The notes: a model not told the origin generated them from the sequence alone. A stretch of 64,000 nt of DNA from Gemmiger formicilis (GCF_900167555.1 NZ_FUYF01000002.1:124001-188000); one strand, 5' to 3'. Positions 51,501-61,299 are shown, numbered from the stretch's first letter. Program-made: numbers and translations.

Positions 51501-53333
51501 ATGAGCAAGATCATCGGTATTGACTTAGGTACTACCAATAGCTGCGTCGCCGTTATGGAAGGCGGCGAGCCCGTCGTCATCGCGAACGCCGAAGGCGCCC
51601 GCACCACCCCGTCTGTCGTCGGCTTCACCAAGACCGGCGAGCGTCTGGTCGGCCAGGTCGCAAAGCGCCAGGCCATCACCAACCCCGAGAACACGATTTC
51701 TTCCATCAAGCGTAAGATGGGCACGGCTGAAAAGGTCCATGCCGGCGGCAAGGACTACACCCCCGAGGAGATCAGCGCTATGGTCCTCTCCAAGCTGAAG
51801 GCTGACGCCGAGGCTTATCTGGGCGAGCCTGTCACCGAGGCCGTCATCACCGTCCCCGCCTACTTCAACGACAGCCAGCGTCAGGCCACCAAGAACGCCG
51901 GTACCATCGCCGGTCTGAACGTCAAGCGTATCATCAACGAGCCTACGGCTGCTTCTCTGGCTTACGGCATCGATAAGGAAGCCGACCAGAAGATCATGGT
52001 CTACGACCTCGGCGGCGGTACGTTCGATGTCTCCATCATCGAGATGGGCGACGGCGTTACCGAAGTTCTGGCTACCAACGGTGATACCCACCTGGGCGGC
52101 GATGACTTCGACCAGCGCATCATCGACTGGATGGCCGAGGACTTCCAGCGCGAGAACAACATCGACCTGCGCAAGGACAAGATGGCTGCCCAGCGCCTGA
52201 AGGAGGCTGCCGAGAAGGCCAAGATCGAGCTGTCCAGCGCGACCACGACCAACATCAACCTGCCCTTCATCACCGCGGACGCCAACGGCCCCAAGCATCT
52301 GGATATGACGCTGACCCGCGCTAAGTTCAATGAGCTGACCGCTGATCTGGTCGAGCGCACCATGACCCCCGTCCGCAAGGCTCTGGCCGATGCCGGCTTG
52401 AAGGCTTCCGACTTGGCCAAGGTCCTGATGGTCGGCGGCTCCACCCGTATCCCCGCCGTTTACGACGCTGTCAAGAAGGAACTGGGCTGCGAGCCGTTCA
52501 AGGGCATCAACCCCGATGAGTGCGTTGCTGTCGGCGCTGCCATCCAGGGCGGCGTTCTGCAGGGCGACGTCAAGGGTCTGCTGCTGCTCGACGTTACCCC
52601 GCTGAGCCTGGGCATTGAGACTCTGGGCGGCGTCTGCACCAAGATCATTGACCGCAACACCACCATCCCCACCAAGAAGAGCCAGATCTTCTCCACTGCG
52701 GCTGATAACCAGCCCAGCGTTGAGGTCAACGTCCTGCAGGGCGAGCGTGAGTTTGCCCGCGACAACAAGAGCCTCGGAACCTTCCATCTGGACGGCATCG
52801 CTCCGGCTCCCCGCGGCGTGCCGCAGATCGAGGTTACCTTCGATATTGATGCCAACGGTATCGTTCACGTCAGCGCGAAGGACCTGGGCACCGGCAAGGA
52901 GCAGAGCATCACGATCACTGCTTCCACCAACATGAGCAAGGACGACATCGACAAGGCTGTCAAGGACGCCGAGCAGTATGCCGCCGAGGATAAGAAGCGC
53001 CGCGAGGAAGTCGATGTGCGCAACAACGCCGACCAGATGGTGTTCCAGACCGAGAAGGCACTGGGCGAGTTCGGCGACAAGGTTTCCGCCGAGGAAAAGA
53101 GCGAGGTCGAGACCAAGCTGTCTGCCCTGAAGGAAGCCCTGAAGTCCGGCAGCGTTGATGACATCAAGGCAAAGCAGGATGACCTGCAGAAGGCCTTCTA
53201 CGCCATCAGCGAGAAGGTCTACCAGCAGGCCGCCCAGGCACAGGGCCAGCAGCCCGGTGCACAGCCCGGCCCCGATGCCGGTGCGCAGCCGAAGGATGAC
53301 GGCGCCGTTGACGCCGACTTCCACGAGGTCTAA
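51501..53333 (+). CDS. dnaK: Chaperone DnaK (Hsp70)
   Basis: A 610-residue Hsp70. The ATPase domain has [43 protein letters not shown] and GGSTRIPAV. The substrate domain includes [18 protein letters not shown], and the C-terminal lid ends in a Gln/Gly/Ala-rich tail with ADFHEV. GAAGGGAG lies 9 bases before the ATG at 51501; the longer upstream frame is repeat DNA. Codon choice is more biased than in neighbours, as for a highly expressed gene. Confidence 0.98.
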   Translation: MSKIIGIDLGTTNSCVAVMEGGEPVVIANAEGARTTPSVVGFTKTGERLVGQVAKRQAITNPENTISSIKRKMGTAEKVHAGGKDYTPEEISAMVLSKLKADAEAYLGEPVTEAVITVPAYFNDSQRQATKNAGTIAGLNVKRIINEPTAASLAYGIDKEADQKIMVYDLGGGTFDVSIIEMGDGVTEVLATNGDTHLGGDDFDQRIIDWMAEDFQRENNIDLRKDKMAAQRLKEAAEKAKIELSSATTTNINLPFITADANGPKHLDMTLTRAKFNELTADLVERTMTPVRKALADAGLKASDLAKVLMVGGSTRIPAVYDAVKKELGCEPFKGINPDECVAVGAAIQGGVLQGDVKGLLLLDVTPLSLGIETLGGVCTKIIDRNTTIPTKKSQIFSTAADNQPSVEVNVLQGEREFARDNKSLGTFHLDGIAPAPRGVPQIEVTFDIDANGIVHVSAKDLGTGKEQSITITASTNMSKDDIDKAVKDAEQYAAEDKKRREEVDVRNNADQMVFQTEKALGEFGDKVSAEEKSEVETKLSALKEALKSGSVDDIKAKQDDLQKAFYAISEKVYQQAAQAQGQQPGAQPGPDAGAQPKDDGAVDADFHEV

Positions 53334-53413
53334 GCTGTAACAAACCCATAATAAGGCCGCCGCTGGGCAAACCCGGCGGCGGCCCTTGGGGGTTATAGAG
53401 AAAGTTAAAATAA

Positions 53414-53566
53414 AGCCTTCCCCCCGCGGGGGAAGGTGGCCGTGCGCAGCAAGGCCGGATGAGGGCCAAGCTGCCGGGATTGCCTGTTTGCGGGCAATAT
53501 CCGGCAGGTCTCACCTCATCAGTCCGCTCCGCGGGCAGCTTCCCCCTCAAGGGGAAGCCTTTTCAC
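53414..53566. repeat. Inverted-repeat element between dnaK and dnaJ
   Basis: The outer hairpins GCCTTCCCCCCGCGGGGGAAGG and GCTTCCCCCTCAAGGGGAAGCC enclose an inner GATGAGG/CCTCATC pair and ATTGCCTGTTTGCGGGCAAT. A truncated relative is at 40450-40521. Confidence 0.65.
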
Positions 53567-53593
53567 AACCCATAAATAGAGGGGATAGATTCT

Positions 53594-54769
53594 ATGGCAG
53601 AAAAACGTGATTACTACGAGGTGCTGGGGATCGGCAAAAACGCCACCGATGCCGAGATCAAAAGCGCCTACCGCAAGCTGGCCAAAAAGTACCACCCCGA
53701 CCTGAACCCCGGCGACAAGGACGCCGAGGAAAAGTTCAAGGAGGTCAATGAGGCCAACGATGTTCTTTCCGACCCGAACAAGCGCAAGCGCTATGACCAG
53801 TTCGGATTCGCTGGGGTCGATCCCAACTATGGGGCCGGCCAGCCCGGCGGCGGCTACGGTGGCGGCTTTGGCGGCTTCGGCGGCACCGGCGGCGTCGATC
53901 TGGGCGACATCTTCGGCGATATTTTCGGCGGCGGCTTTGGCGGCTTCGGCGGCTCGACCCGCTCCAACCCCAACGCGCCGCGCAAGGGCCATGACATTCA
54001 GGCCAATGTGATCCTGACCTTTGAGGAGGCCGCCCACGGCTGCGCCAAAAAGGTCACGCTGAACCGTCAGCAGACCTGCCCGGACTGCGGCGGCAACGGC
54101 TGTGCGCCCGGCTCCAGCCCAGAGACCTGTACCGAGTGCGGTGGCCGCGGCTATGTCGTGACCCAGCAGCGCACGCCGTTTGGTGTGATGCAGAGCCAGC
54201 AGCCCTGCCCGCACTGCGGCGGACGCGGCACCATCATCAAGAACCCCTGCAAGACCTGCCGCGGCACCGGCAAGACCAGTGCCCGCAAGACGCTGGAGGT
54301 CAAGATCCCCGCGGGTATCGACGACGACCAGAACATTGCGCTGCGCGGCCAGGGCGACGCCGGTACGAACGGCGGCCCCGCGGGCGACGTGATCGTCCAT
54401 GTGACGGTCAAGCCCGACGCCGTGTTTGAGCGCGACGGCTACGATGTGTACGTCCGCGTGCCCATTACCTACTCCCAGGCTGTGCTGGGCGCTGAAATTG
54501 AGGTCCCCACCGTGGACGGCAAGGTCGCCCAGAAGATTCCCGAGGGCACCCAGAGCGGCACGAAGTTCCGCCTGCGCGGCCAGGGCATCCAGTACCTGAA
54601 CGGGCGCGGACGCGGTGACCAGTACGTCATTGTGGACGTGGAGATCCCCAAGAAGCTGAATCGCACCCAGCGCGAAGCCCTGAAGGCCTTTGAGGACAGC
54701 CTGAAGGACGAGAACTACGAGAAGCGTAAGAGCTTCTTCAAGAACCTGAAGGATCGGTTCATGTCTTAA
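53594..54769 (+). CDS. dnaJ: Chaperone DnaJ (Hsp40, type I)
   Basis: 391 residues. The J domain has HPD in [10 protein letters not shown] (near 32-41), then a Gly/Phe-rich region (about 80-125) and four CxxCxGxG zinc repeats: [24 protein letters not shown] and CKTCRGTG. The C-terminal substrate domain follows. GAGGGGATAG precedes the ATG. It is the last gene of the heat-shock operon and is followed by a strong terminator. Confidence 0.97.
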   Translation: MAEKRDYYEVLGIGKNATDAEIKSAYRKLAKKYHPDLNPGDKDAEEKFKEVNEANDVLSDPNKRKRYDQFGFAGVDPNYGAGQPGGGYGGGFGGFGGTGGVDLGDIFGDIFGGGFGGFGGSTRSNPNAPRKGHDIQANVILTFEEAAHGCAKKVTLNRQQTCPDCGGNGCAPGSSPETCTECGGRGYVVTQQRTPFGVMQSQQPCPHCGGRGTIIKNPCKTCRGTGKTSARKTLEVKIPAGIDDDQNIALRGQGDAGTNGGPAGDVIVHVTVKPDAVFERDGYDVYVRVPITYSQAVLGAEIEVPTVDGKVAQKIPEGTQSGTKFRLRGQGIQYLNGRGRGDQYVIVDVEIPKKLNRTQREALKAFEDSLKDENYEKRKSFFKNLKDRFMS

Positions 54770-54781
54770 AGTTTTAAACAG

Positions 54782-54828
54782 CCCAGCCCCCGCAATGTGG
54801 AAAACAGTGCGGGGGCTGGGTTTTGTTT
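54782..54828 (+). terminator. Terminator of the heat-shock operon
   Basis: A 13-bp perfect stem, CCCAGCCCCCGCA with TGCGGGGGCTGGG, and a 13-base loop, followed by TTTTGTTT. Confidence 0.92.
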
Positions 54829-54901
54829 ATGCTAACGGAAACGGCCACGGCGGGCAGTCCTCTGGCCGCCGACAGGCAGCCGACAGCCCCACGGCCAGCC
54901 C

Positions 54902-54928
54902 GTAGGGGTCGGCGTCCCCGACGACCCG
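54902..54928 (+). repeat. GTAG-headed hairpin, CGGCGTCCCCGACG core
   Basis: A single element between dnaJ and the lipoprotein gene. The surrounding sequence (CCGGCCAGTAAAAACCGCCCGGGCAATGACACTCAC) reappears at 56470-56505 before the end of the paralogous lipoprotein gene, so the flanks were duplicated with the gene. Confidence 0.7.
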
Positions 54929-54969
54929 TGCCCGCTTCCGGCCAGTAAAAACCGCCCGGGCAATGACAC

Positions 54970-56160
54970 TCACCCCACAAACTCCATCTCCGTATACTCC
55001 GTACTCCCGTTCAAAAATGCGTCGGCGGGGATGGTGGCAAGCTGCGTTGAGGCGGAAGTTTTGCCGATGAGAAGTACAACGCGGCCATCATCCAGCAGGG
55101 TCAACGGCGTGTATACAGCCAGCCCGGCAGGGCGGGCGTTGGCTCCAAGCCTGTTGCCCTGCAAATCATAGAACGTAAACGCAGTCATGTCGCTGTTGTA
55201 CGTCATAAGCCAACGCAGTTCACCATCAAGGTCGAGTGCAGAGCAGTTCCAATCCTCTGCAACATCCAGCGCATCCTGTGTGCCGTCGCTGCGGATGCAA
55301 AGCACGGAAACGCTGTGCTGGTCGGTTGCATACGGCGTGTGGTAGCCCGAAAAATAAAGGTCGCTGCCGTTATGGCCCAAATAATAATAGAGGGTCCTCA
55401 TGGTGCCGTCATCCTCCCCATACCAGGGGTAGGACAACAGCTTTTGGACGGGCTTGCCGGTGACAGCGTCCGTCAGGTCAAATTCACACAGGGAATTTTG
55501 CAGAAAGGCATCGGACATTTCGGAATCCTCGGGAAAGGGAACAGGAGAATCCGACAGAATGCGGCAGGTCACAAGCTGACCGTTTACCACGTCCAGCACA
55601 TTCGTGGTTTCGCCGGGAATGTTCCACGGCAAAGTCTCCCCGGTCTGCAAATCAAGCCGCTGCCCCTGTGTGTAGGCATAAGGTGCGGTGACGGAGCTGA
55701 TGGAGTAAAGATACTGCTCGTCGTAAAGCACATCGACCCATTCGCCGCTGTCATAGGGGATTTCACGCGGTGCGCCGCCTGCCAGCGGAAAAGCCAGCAG
55801 CTTGTCTGCAACAATATACAGTGTATCCTCTGTTGCAAACGGAAACGCAGAAAATAGCGAATCGGCGTGATAAAACAAGGTGGTCTTTCCCGTGGAAAAA
55901 TCCGTTTTATACACATTTGTACCCGTGGTTTCTTGCGCGGTGGAACCGTCAAAAACGGTCTGGTACAGCGCGTTGGAGAAAATGGAGAGGTGAACGGTGC
56001 TGCGCAGCTCCCCCACCGGTTCAGGTGCCGCCGTCGGTTCTGGTGTGGCGGCGGCAGTCTCCGCGGGCGCGGCTGTGGTTGCGGAATTCGCCGCCGACGC
56101 ACAGGCGGACAGCGCCAGCGCCGCGGTGAGGATGAGGGGAATGCGCTTATTCGTTTTCAT
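54970..56160 (-). CDS. Lipoprotein with probable beta-propeller domain, paralogue 1
   Basis: 396 residues. The signal peptide has lipobox LSAC (Cys near 20), then an Ala/Thr/Pro linker, then about 340 residues of repeating beta-rich motifs (NVYKTDFSTGKTTLFY, TEDTLYIVADKLLAFPLAGG) resembling DUF5050-type propellers. It is clearly a paralogue of the gene upstream (VPFPEDSEMSDAFLQNSL against VPYPDDDEMSQALLQNTT; LNGSTEYTEMEFVG against LNGGSAYREMMFVE). Function is unknown, perhaps binding or sensing at the cell surface. Confidence 0.82.
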   Translation of the reverse strand: MKTNKRIPLILTAALALSACASAANSATTAAPAETAAATPEPTAAPEPVGELRSTVHLSIFSNALYQTVFDGSTAQETTGTNVYKTDFSTGKTTLFYHADSLFSAFPFATEDTLYIVADKLLAFPLAGGAPREIPYDSGEWVDVLYDEQYLYSISSVTAPYAYTQGQRLDLQTGETLPWNIPGETTNVLDVVNGQLVTCRILSDSPVPFPEDSEMSDAFLQNSLCEFDLTDAVTGKPVQKLLSYPWYGEDDGTMRTLYYYLGHNGSDLYFSGYHTPYATDQHSVSVLCIRSDGTQDALDVAEDWNCSALDLDGELRWLMTYNSDMTAFTFYDLQGNRLGANARPAGLAVYTPLTLLDDGRVVLLIGKTSASTQLATIPADAFLNGSTEYTEMEFVG

Positions 56161-56214
56161 GGGTACACGTCCTTTCCGGTGATTGAAAAAACCTGCGGCA
56201 GCGGGCACGGCCGC

Positions 56215-56459
56215 GGCGGGGTGGGGTCACCACGCCCTACGTCCTGTGCGCTTTGCGGCGGCGGGAACGGTGCGAGCCGATGCGAGCATCGGCCCCTACG
56301 GTTACCATGCCGTTCCCAGTAGGGCGGCCTGACCTCAGGCCGCCGTCAGGCAGGTACCTACTTCACGGGCTACCCGTAGGGCGGGGTGCCCTCACCCCGC
56401 CGTCAGGCAGCCGCCAGCCCCACGGGCCACCCGTAGGGGTCGGCGTCCCCGACGACCCG
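56215..56459. repeat. Five GTAG-headed hairpins between the paralogous lipoprotein genes
   Basis: Inverted GGGGTGGGGTCACC-like form (56215-56240), inverted CGATGCGAGCATCG core (56275-56299), GGCCTGACCTCAGGCC core (56319-56344), GGGGTGCCCTCACCCC core (56376-56402) and CGGCGTCCCCGACG core (56433-56459). They fill the 340-base gap. Confidence 0.8.
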
Positions 56460-56500
56460 TGCCCGCTCCCGGCCAGTAAAAACCGCCCGGGCAATGACAC

Positions 56501-57736
56501 TCACTCCACAAACATCATCTCGCGGTATGCCGACCCGCCGTTCAGAAATTCGTCGGCGTCCATCACGGCGTAGCGGGCCGCGCTGTCGTGCTCCCAGTCG
56601 TAGCCGACGACCATCAGCAGGCGCCCGTCGTCCAGCATACAAAGCGGGAAGAAGGTCTCCAGCCCGGCGGGCCGTTTGTTGCGGCCAATCTCATGGCCTT
56701 GCGTGTCGTAAATCAGATAGATGCCGTCGGTGCCGCGGGTCAGGAGCCAGCGCACCTCGTCGCCCTGCAAAACCGCACAGTAATCCAGGTAATCCGGCGT
56801 TTTGGTAATGCCAAGGTCGGTCCGGGTGCAGTCCGTGCCGATGCGCAGCACGGACTGGGAAACCAAAGCGTACTCATCGTCGCACTGGTCTGCGCGGAAA
56901 TAGAAGTCACTGCCGCACTTGCCAAGGTAGGTGTAGACCGTAAGGTTCCCCGGCTGCGGTATGTCATAGGGGAGGGTAAAGCAGGTCTGCCGCACCGCGC
57001 CCGTCGCGGGGTCGGCCAGGGTGTATTCCAGCGTGGTGTTCTGCAAAAGCGCCTGGGACATCTCGTCGTCGTCCGGGTAGGGCACCGGATAATCCGAGAC
57101 AACGCGGCAAAGCAGCAGCGCGTCCCCGACGACATCGGGAATGTACATTGTCTCCACCGGGATATTCCACGGCGCGGTCTCCCCGTTTTCCAAGTTAAAC
57201 CGCATACCGCCGGTACGGCAGAACGGCGCGGCACTGACGCTCCGGCAGTAGAGGTAGTGACCTGCGTAAAAAACAGGCATCCAGTCGTCGTAGGAGAACG
57301 GCAGCACGCGCGCCTCACCGCCCGTCGTCGGCAGGGCCAGCATACCGCCGTCGTAGCAGATGAAATACAGCGTGTCGTCTATGATCAGCGGCGCGGACGC
57401 AAGCTGGGAGCCGGTGCGGTACATCTCATAGGTCTGCCCGGTGGTAAGGTCGGTTTTGTAGACGGTGCTGTGATCAAAGCTGCCGAGACTGTCCTCGCTG
57501 CTTGAAAAGTGGGAGACCGCCGTATAGACGCTGCTGCCGCTGACTGCGCAGGCGCTATAGGCCGAGAGGGGGTGCGGCTCACCCGGCAGCGCCGCTTCTG
57601 TGCTGTCCTCCGCCGCGGCGCTCTCCGCCGTACTCTCAGCCGGTGCGGCCTCCGAAGCCGCCGCGGTATCGCCCGCAGACGCGCATCCGGCCAGCGCCAG
57701 CATGGCTGCCGCCAATAATAAAGCTACTTTTTTCAT
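56501..57736 (-). CDS. Lipoprotein with probable beta-propeller domain, paralogue 2
   Basis: 411 residues. Lipobox LAGC (Cys near 18) is followed by an Ala/Ser/Glu-rich linker and then the same beta-repeat architecture as paralogue 1 (TVYKTDLTTGQTYEMY, IDDTLYFICYDGGMLALPTTGG, NGETAPWNIPVETMYIPDVV). AAAGGAG lies 8 bases before the ATG. The two genes probably arose by tandem duplication. No enzymatic motif is visible. Confidence 0.82.
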   Translation of the reverse strand: MKKVALLLAAAMLALAGCASAGDTAAASEAAPAESTAESAAAEDSTEAALPGEPHPLSAYSACAVSGSSVYTAVSHFSSSEDSLGSFDHSTVYKTDLTTGQTYEMYRTGSQLASAPLIIDDTLYFICYDGGMLALPTTGGEARVLPFSYDDWMPVFYAGHYLYCRSVSAAPFCRTGGMRFNLENGETAPWNIPVETMYIPDVVGDALLLCRVVSDYPVPYPDDDEMSQALLQNTTLEYTLADPATGAVRQTCFTLPYDIPQPGNLTVYTYLGKCGSDFYFRADQCDDEYALVSQSVLRIGTDCTRTDLGITKTPDYLDYCAVLQGDEVRWLLTRGTDGIYLIYDTQGHEIGRNKRPAGLETFFPLCMLDDGRLLMVVGYDWEHDSAARYAVMDADEFLNGGSAYREMMFVE

Positions 57737-57854
57737 CCTCAAAGCTCCTTTCTGTGCCTGGTTTGCCACTATCCTACACCCCGGATGTTGCAAAGTTGTC
57801 ACACGGAGCGGGTGTTTTGGAGATTTTTGCAATTTTTTTGCGGGAAGTGGGTGC

Positions 57855-57983
57855 GGGTCGTCGGGGACGCCGCCCCCTACAGGCTGGCAGTAAAGTGGAT
57901 GCCTGCCCGCGGCGGGATGGGGGCATCCCGCCCTACGAATGACATAAAGTGAGTGCGTAGGGCGGCATGCCCTCATGCCGCCG
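57855..57983. repeat. Three GTAG-headed hairpins
   Basis: Inverted CGTCGGGGACGCC core (57855-57880), inverted GGGATGGGGGCATCCC core (57911-57936) and GGCATGCCCTCATGCC core (57957-57983). Otherwise the 366-base gap holds only the terminator at 58003 and an imperfect TTCTTTTCTTATAAGAAAAGAA hairpin near 58061. Confidence 0.75.
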
Positions 57984-58002
57984 CCACTCGCCGCCTGCAA
58001 AA

Positions 58003-58037
58003 AAAGGGGAGAGCACCATACCCGGCGCTCTCCCCTT
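58003..58037 (-). terminator. Terminator of the FAD-protein gene
   Basis: An 11-bp stem, AAGGGGAGAGC with GCTCTCCCCTT, followed on the minus strand by a run of T (TTTTTTTGC). Confidence 0.85.
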
Positions 58038-58102
58038 GCTTATGTTTAAAATTCTTTTGGTTCTTTTCTTATAAGAAAAGAACACCCGTACTCCTCGTAC
58101 CC

Positions 58103-59506
58103 TTAAAACTCGTGCTTCTCCATCAGCTTGCGGCCCATCAGGACGCCCATGACGGAGGCCATCATCAGGCCACGGGTCCAGCCGGAGGAATCGCCCAGGC
58201 AGTGCAGACCCGCGATGTTCGTCTCCAGATCGGTGTCCATCTTGACCTTGTTGGAGTAGAACTTCAGCTCAGGGCTGTACAGCAGCGTTTCGGGGCTGGC
58301 AAAGCCGGGCACGACCTCGTCCATCATCTTGATGAACTCGATGATGTTGACCATGGCGCGGTAAGGCATGGCGGCGGTGATGTCACCGGCCACGGCGTCC
58401 TTCAGCGTCGGGCGGACGTTCGTGCGGGCCAGCTCGTTGGCCCAGGTGCGCTTGCCGTCCAGAATATCGCCGTAGCGCTGCACCAGAATGTGGCCCGCGC
58501 CCAGCATGTTCGTCAGTTCGCCGACCTTCTGTGCGTAGGCGATGGGCTGGTTGAACGGCTCGGTGAAGTTGTGGCTGACCAGAATGGCCAGGTTCGTGTT
58601 GTTGCTCTTTTTCTCCTTGAAGCTGTGGCCGTTGACGACGGCCAGATCGTTGTCGTAGTTCTCCTGCGCAACGAAGCCGCCGGGGTTCTGGCAGAAGGTG
58701 CGCACCTTGTTGCGCCACGGGGCCGGGTAGCCGATCAGCTTGCCCTCATACAGGACCTTGTTGATCTTCTCCATGATCTCGTTGCGGCACTCAACACGGA
58801 CGCCGATGTCAACGGTGCCGGGCTTGTGGGCAATGTTGTGCTCGGCGCAGATCTTTTCCAGCCAGTCCGCACCGCGGCGGCCCGTGGCAATAACGACCTG
58901 CTTGGCGTAGACGTCGCGGACGCCGTCCTTCTCGCGCAGGCGGACGCCCTTGCAGACGGAACCCTCGAGGATGATGTTCTCGCACTCGGTACTGAACAGC
59001 ATCTCAACACCGGCGTCGGCCAGATAGTTCTGGATGTTCAGGTAGAGCTGCTGGGCCTTCTCGGTGCCCAGATGGCGGATGGGGCAGTCAACGAGCTGCA
59101 GACCCGCCTGAATGGCGCGCTTGCGGATGTCCTTGATGTCGGGACCCTCGTAGATGCCCTCGACCTTCGGGTCGGCGCCAAACTCGAGGTAAATTTTGTC
59201 GGTGTAGTCAATAAGCTCCTGCGCGAAATCCTCGCCGATCAGGTCGGGAAGCTCGCCGCCGACCTGATAGGACAGGGACAGCTTGCCGTCCGAGAATGCG
59301 CCCGCGCCGGAAAAGCCGGTGGTGATGGCACAGGTCGGCTTGCAGTTTACGCAGACGCCGGTTTTATCCTTGGGGCAGTGGCGCTTTTCCACAGGCTTGC
59401 CCTTTTCGACGAGCAAAATTTTGTGGGGGGTGCTGCTCTTGCGCAGCAGCTCCAGCGCGGTGAAAATGCCGGCAGGGCCGGCGCCTACGATGATAAGGTC
59501 ATACAT
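58103..59506 (-). CDS. FAD-dependent dehydrogenase of the COG2509 type
   Basis: 467 residues with an N-terminal dinucleotide-binding motif IIVGAGPAGIFTALELL (5-21) and a C-terminal FAD-contact segment GLHCLGDSSGWTRGLMMASVMG. A Cys-containing insert (GVCVNCKPTC near 51-60) and GFSGAGAFSDGKL follow the first motif. This pattern fits the uncharacterised COG2509 FAD-dependent dehydrogenases. The substrate is unknown. It is monocistronic; the ribosome site GGAGAG lies near 59520. Confidence 0.88.
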   Translation of the reverse strand: MYDLIIVGAGPAGIFTALELLRKSSTPHKILLVEKGKPVEKRHCPKDKTGVCVNCKPTCAITTGFSGAGAFSDGKLSLSYQVGGELPDLIGEDFAQELIDYTDKIYLEFGADPKVEGIYEGPDIKDIRKRAIQAGLQLVDCPIRHLGTEKAQQLYLNIQNYLADAGVEMLFSTECENIILEGSVCKGVRLREKDGVRDVYAKQVVIATGRRGADWLEKICAEHNIAHKPGTVDIGVRVECRNEIMEKINKVLYEGKLIGYPAPWRNKVRTFCQNPGGFVAQENYDNDLAVVNGHSFKEKKSNNTNLAILVSHNFTEPFNQPIAYAQKVGELTNMLGAGHILVQRYGDILDGKRTWANELARTNVRPTLKDAVAGDITAAMPYRAMVNIIEFIKMMDEVVPGFASPETLLYSPELKFYSNKVKMDTDLETNIAGLHCLGDSSGWTRGLMMASVMGVLMGRKLMEKHEF

Positions 59507-59579
59507 GGATAGGGGTTCTCTCCTTTAAAATAACTCGCGATCCTTCGCGCGGGAAACAAAATAAGGACAAACGGAGCTT

Positions 59580-59658
59580 GTAGGGGCGGATTCTATATCC
59601 GCCCGTGTCCGTTTGCTGATGGCACGGCGCTGCGGGCGCATATAGAATGCGCCCCTAC
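59580..59658. repeat. Inverted GTAG hairpin pair
   Basis: GGATTCTATATCC core (59580-59605) faces GCATATAGAATGC core (59632-59658), about 79 bases, with unlike tips. Confidence 0.8.
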
Positions 59659-59673
59659 GGTGTCACGGAACGG

Positions 59674-60357
59674 TTATTCACCGTCCTCCGATACATCCTT
59701 GCTCTCGGCGTCGTACACCACAGGGCCGTCGCTGCCGACATCGCGCTCGGCGGCTTCGGCCTCGTCCAGGGCGTCGCCGATGGCACCCAAGGCCGCATTG
59801 GCGGCGGCAGAGGCCATGCGGTCCAGTGTGCGCAGCTCCATGGCGGCATAGAGAATGCAGCCTAAATTCAGCGCACCTTCGATGATCAGCAGGATGCCGC
59901 AGAGCATGACGACGCTGACCGCCGCATCAAACGGGTGCAGCACCAGCAGTACGCCCAGGGCAACGGATACGATGCTGAACAGCAGCAGCAACCACCATTT
60001 CTGCCCCTTGCGCTTGGCAAGGTCAATGGCGGTACCGATGCGGCTCAGGCCGTCAACGACGATGAAGATGCCGAACACAATGGGCAGAAAGCTGGTCACT
60101 ACCTGCGGCTTTGCCAGCGTGAAGATGCCCAGCCCCGCCGTGATGACGCCGCCCACCAGCATGAACGGCGCGGTAAAGCCGGTGCCGCGGATGCGGGCAT
60201 ACTGGATCAGGCAGACAATGCCGGTGATAAGCACCACAACACCAAAAATGTTGCAGATCCAGAGCAGACTGGTCTCGGGCATGATGAGCAGCAGCATACC
60301 GATGACGATATACGCGACGCTCAACAGCAGCATTCCGTTTTTGACATAGCGCAGCAT
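59674..60357 (-). CDS. DUF308 (HdeD-like) membrane protein
   Basis: A 227-residue protein with six predicted helices in two similar halves and short loops, the DUF308/HdeD architecture (LLIMPETSLLWICNIFGVVVLITGI, VFGIFIVVDGLSRIGTAIDLAK, LLVLHPFDAAVSVVMLCGILLIIEGALNL). HdeD is linked to acid resistance in E. coli, but the role of Firmicute members is unknown. The acidic C-terminal tail is unusual. It lies 16 bases downstream of the cytidylate-kinase-like gene, so is probably cotranscribed. Confidence 0.88.
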   Translation of the reverse strand: MLRYVKNGMLLLSVAYIVIGMLLLIMPETSLLWICNIFGVVVLITGIVCLIQYARIRGTGFTAPFMLVGGVITAGLGIFTLAKPQVVTSFLPIVFGIFIVVDGLSRIGTAIDLAKRKGQKWWLLLLFSIVSVALGVLLVLHPFDAAVSVVMLCGILLIIEGALNLGCILYAAMELRTLDRMASAAANAALGAIGDALDEAEAAERDVGSDGPVVYDAESKDVSEDGE

Positions 60358-60373
60358 AGTGAAAGGCTCCTTT

Positions 60374-60982
60374 TTACTTGTCGGCTTCCTGCATAGCCCT
60401 GGCGGCGGCCACGATCAGGTCGGCGCAGGCCTCGCGGCCCAGGGTCGCATTCAGGCACAGATCGTAGTTCTTGGCCTCGCCCCAGCGGTTCTCGGTGTAA
60501 TAGTTGTAGTAGCTTGCACGGGCGCGGTCATGCTTGGCCAGCTGGGTCTCCCACAGGCGGTCCGGCATGTCCTTGGCGTCGGGGCGGCTCTTGGCAAACT
60601 GGATGCGGGTCTCCAGCGGCGCGTAGACGAAGGTGCGCAGCACGTTGGGGCGCTCACGCAGGACGTAGTCACCGCAGCGGCCCAGAATGACGCAGGGACC
60701 CTCGGCGGCCAGCTCCTTGATGACGTTGCTCTGCAAAATGTAGACCTGGTCGGCCAGGGGCATCGTGTTGCCCATCATGTACAGGCTGTAGATCAGGCTG
60801 CCGCTGCGCTGGTTCTCGCTGGCGGCAATGGCCTCCTCGGTCAGACCGCTCTTTTTGGCGGCAAGGGTGATCAGCTCCTTATTATATAGGGGAATACCCA
60901 GCTTGTCGGCAACAGCCTGTGCGATCTCGCTGCCGCCGGATGCGTACTCACGCGCCATAGTGATGACCATAGGTTCCTTCAT
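60374..60982 (-). CDS. Cytidylate kinase-like family protein
   Basis: A 202-residue P-loop-type kinase of the cytidylate-kinase-like family. The start MVITMAREYASGGSEIAQAVADKLG replaces the usual GxxGxGK with YASGGSEIA, typical for this subgroup, and CVILGRCGDYVL lies near 97-108. It probably phosphorylates a small nucleotide or metabolite, but no substrate is known. GAGGTG precedes the ATG. The promoter is TTGCGT-17-TATACT. Confidence 0.85.
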   Translation of the reverse strand: MKEPMVITMAREYASGGSEIAQAVADKLGIPLYNKELITLAAKKSGLTEEAIAASENQRSGSLIYSLYMMGNTMPLADQVYILQSNVIKELAAEGPCVILGRCGDYVLRERPNVLRTFVYAPLETRIQFAKSRPDAKDMPDRLWETQLAKHDRARASYYNYYTENRWGEAKNYDLCLNATLGREACADLIVAAARAMQEADK

Positions 60983-61042
60983 ACTGATACACCTCGCAAT
61001 ATTTTATGTAGTATGCGCAAAAAGGCATACTATTCTGCTTAT

Positions 61043-61071
61043 AGTATAACCTGATTTTGTGGAAAACGCAA
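61043..61071 (-). promoter_or_regulatory. Promoter of the kinase-DUF308 pair
   Basis: TTGCGT (61066-61071) and TATACT (61043-61048) on the minus strand, spacing 17. Confidence 0.65.
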
Positions 61072-61099
61072 GAAAAAATTGCGGGAAAGGAGCAGTGCG

Positions 61100-61250
61100 G
61101 GAGGGGAAAAGCCCCTCAGGCCTCGCAGGCTCGGCCAGCTCCCCGCAAAGCGAGGAGCCTTTTTGCGCGGGCTTTGCCCGCGAGAAAGCCTCCTCACGCA
61201 GTGGGGAGGTGCCGAGCGAAGCGAAGTCGGAGGGGGGTTGCGCCTTGCCG
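61100..61250. repeat. GC-rich inverted-repeat element
   Basis: Hairpins GCTCCCCGCAAAGCGAGGAGC, GCGGGCTTTGCCCGC and CCTCCTCACGCAGTGGGGAGG in series, bounded by CCCCTCAGG and TCGGAGGGG. It resembles the unit at 9010-9115. No gene is visible in this 337-base gap. Confidence 0.6.
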
Positions 61251-61267
61251 CCAGCGTTCGTCCCCAC

Positions 61268-61299
61268 AAAAACTGCCCGCGGCAGAACACCGCGGGCAG
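61268..61299 (-). terminator. Terminator of the NfeD-stomatin operon
   Basis: A perfect CTGCCCGCGG/CCGCGGGCAG stem with a 7-base loop, followed on the minus strand by TTTTTG. Confidence 0.85.

Noticed and set aside
58040-58090. A third copy of repeat R1, suggested by the TTCTTTTCTTATAAGAAAAGAA hairpin
   Set aside because: Only this simple T/C-A/G hairpin is shared in character; the downstream hairpins of R1 are absent.
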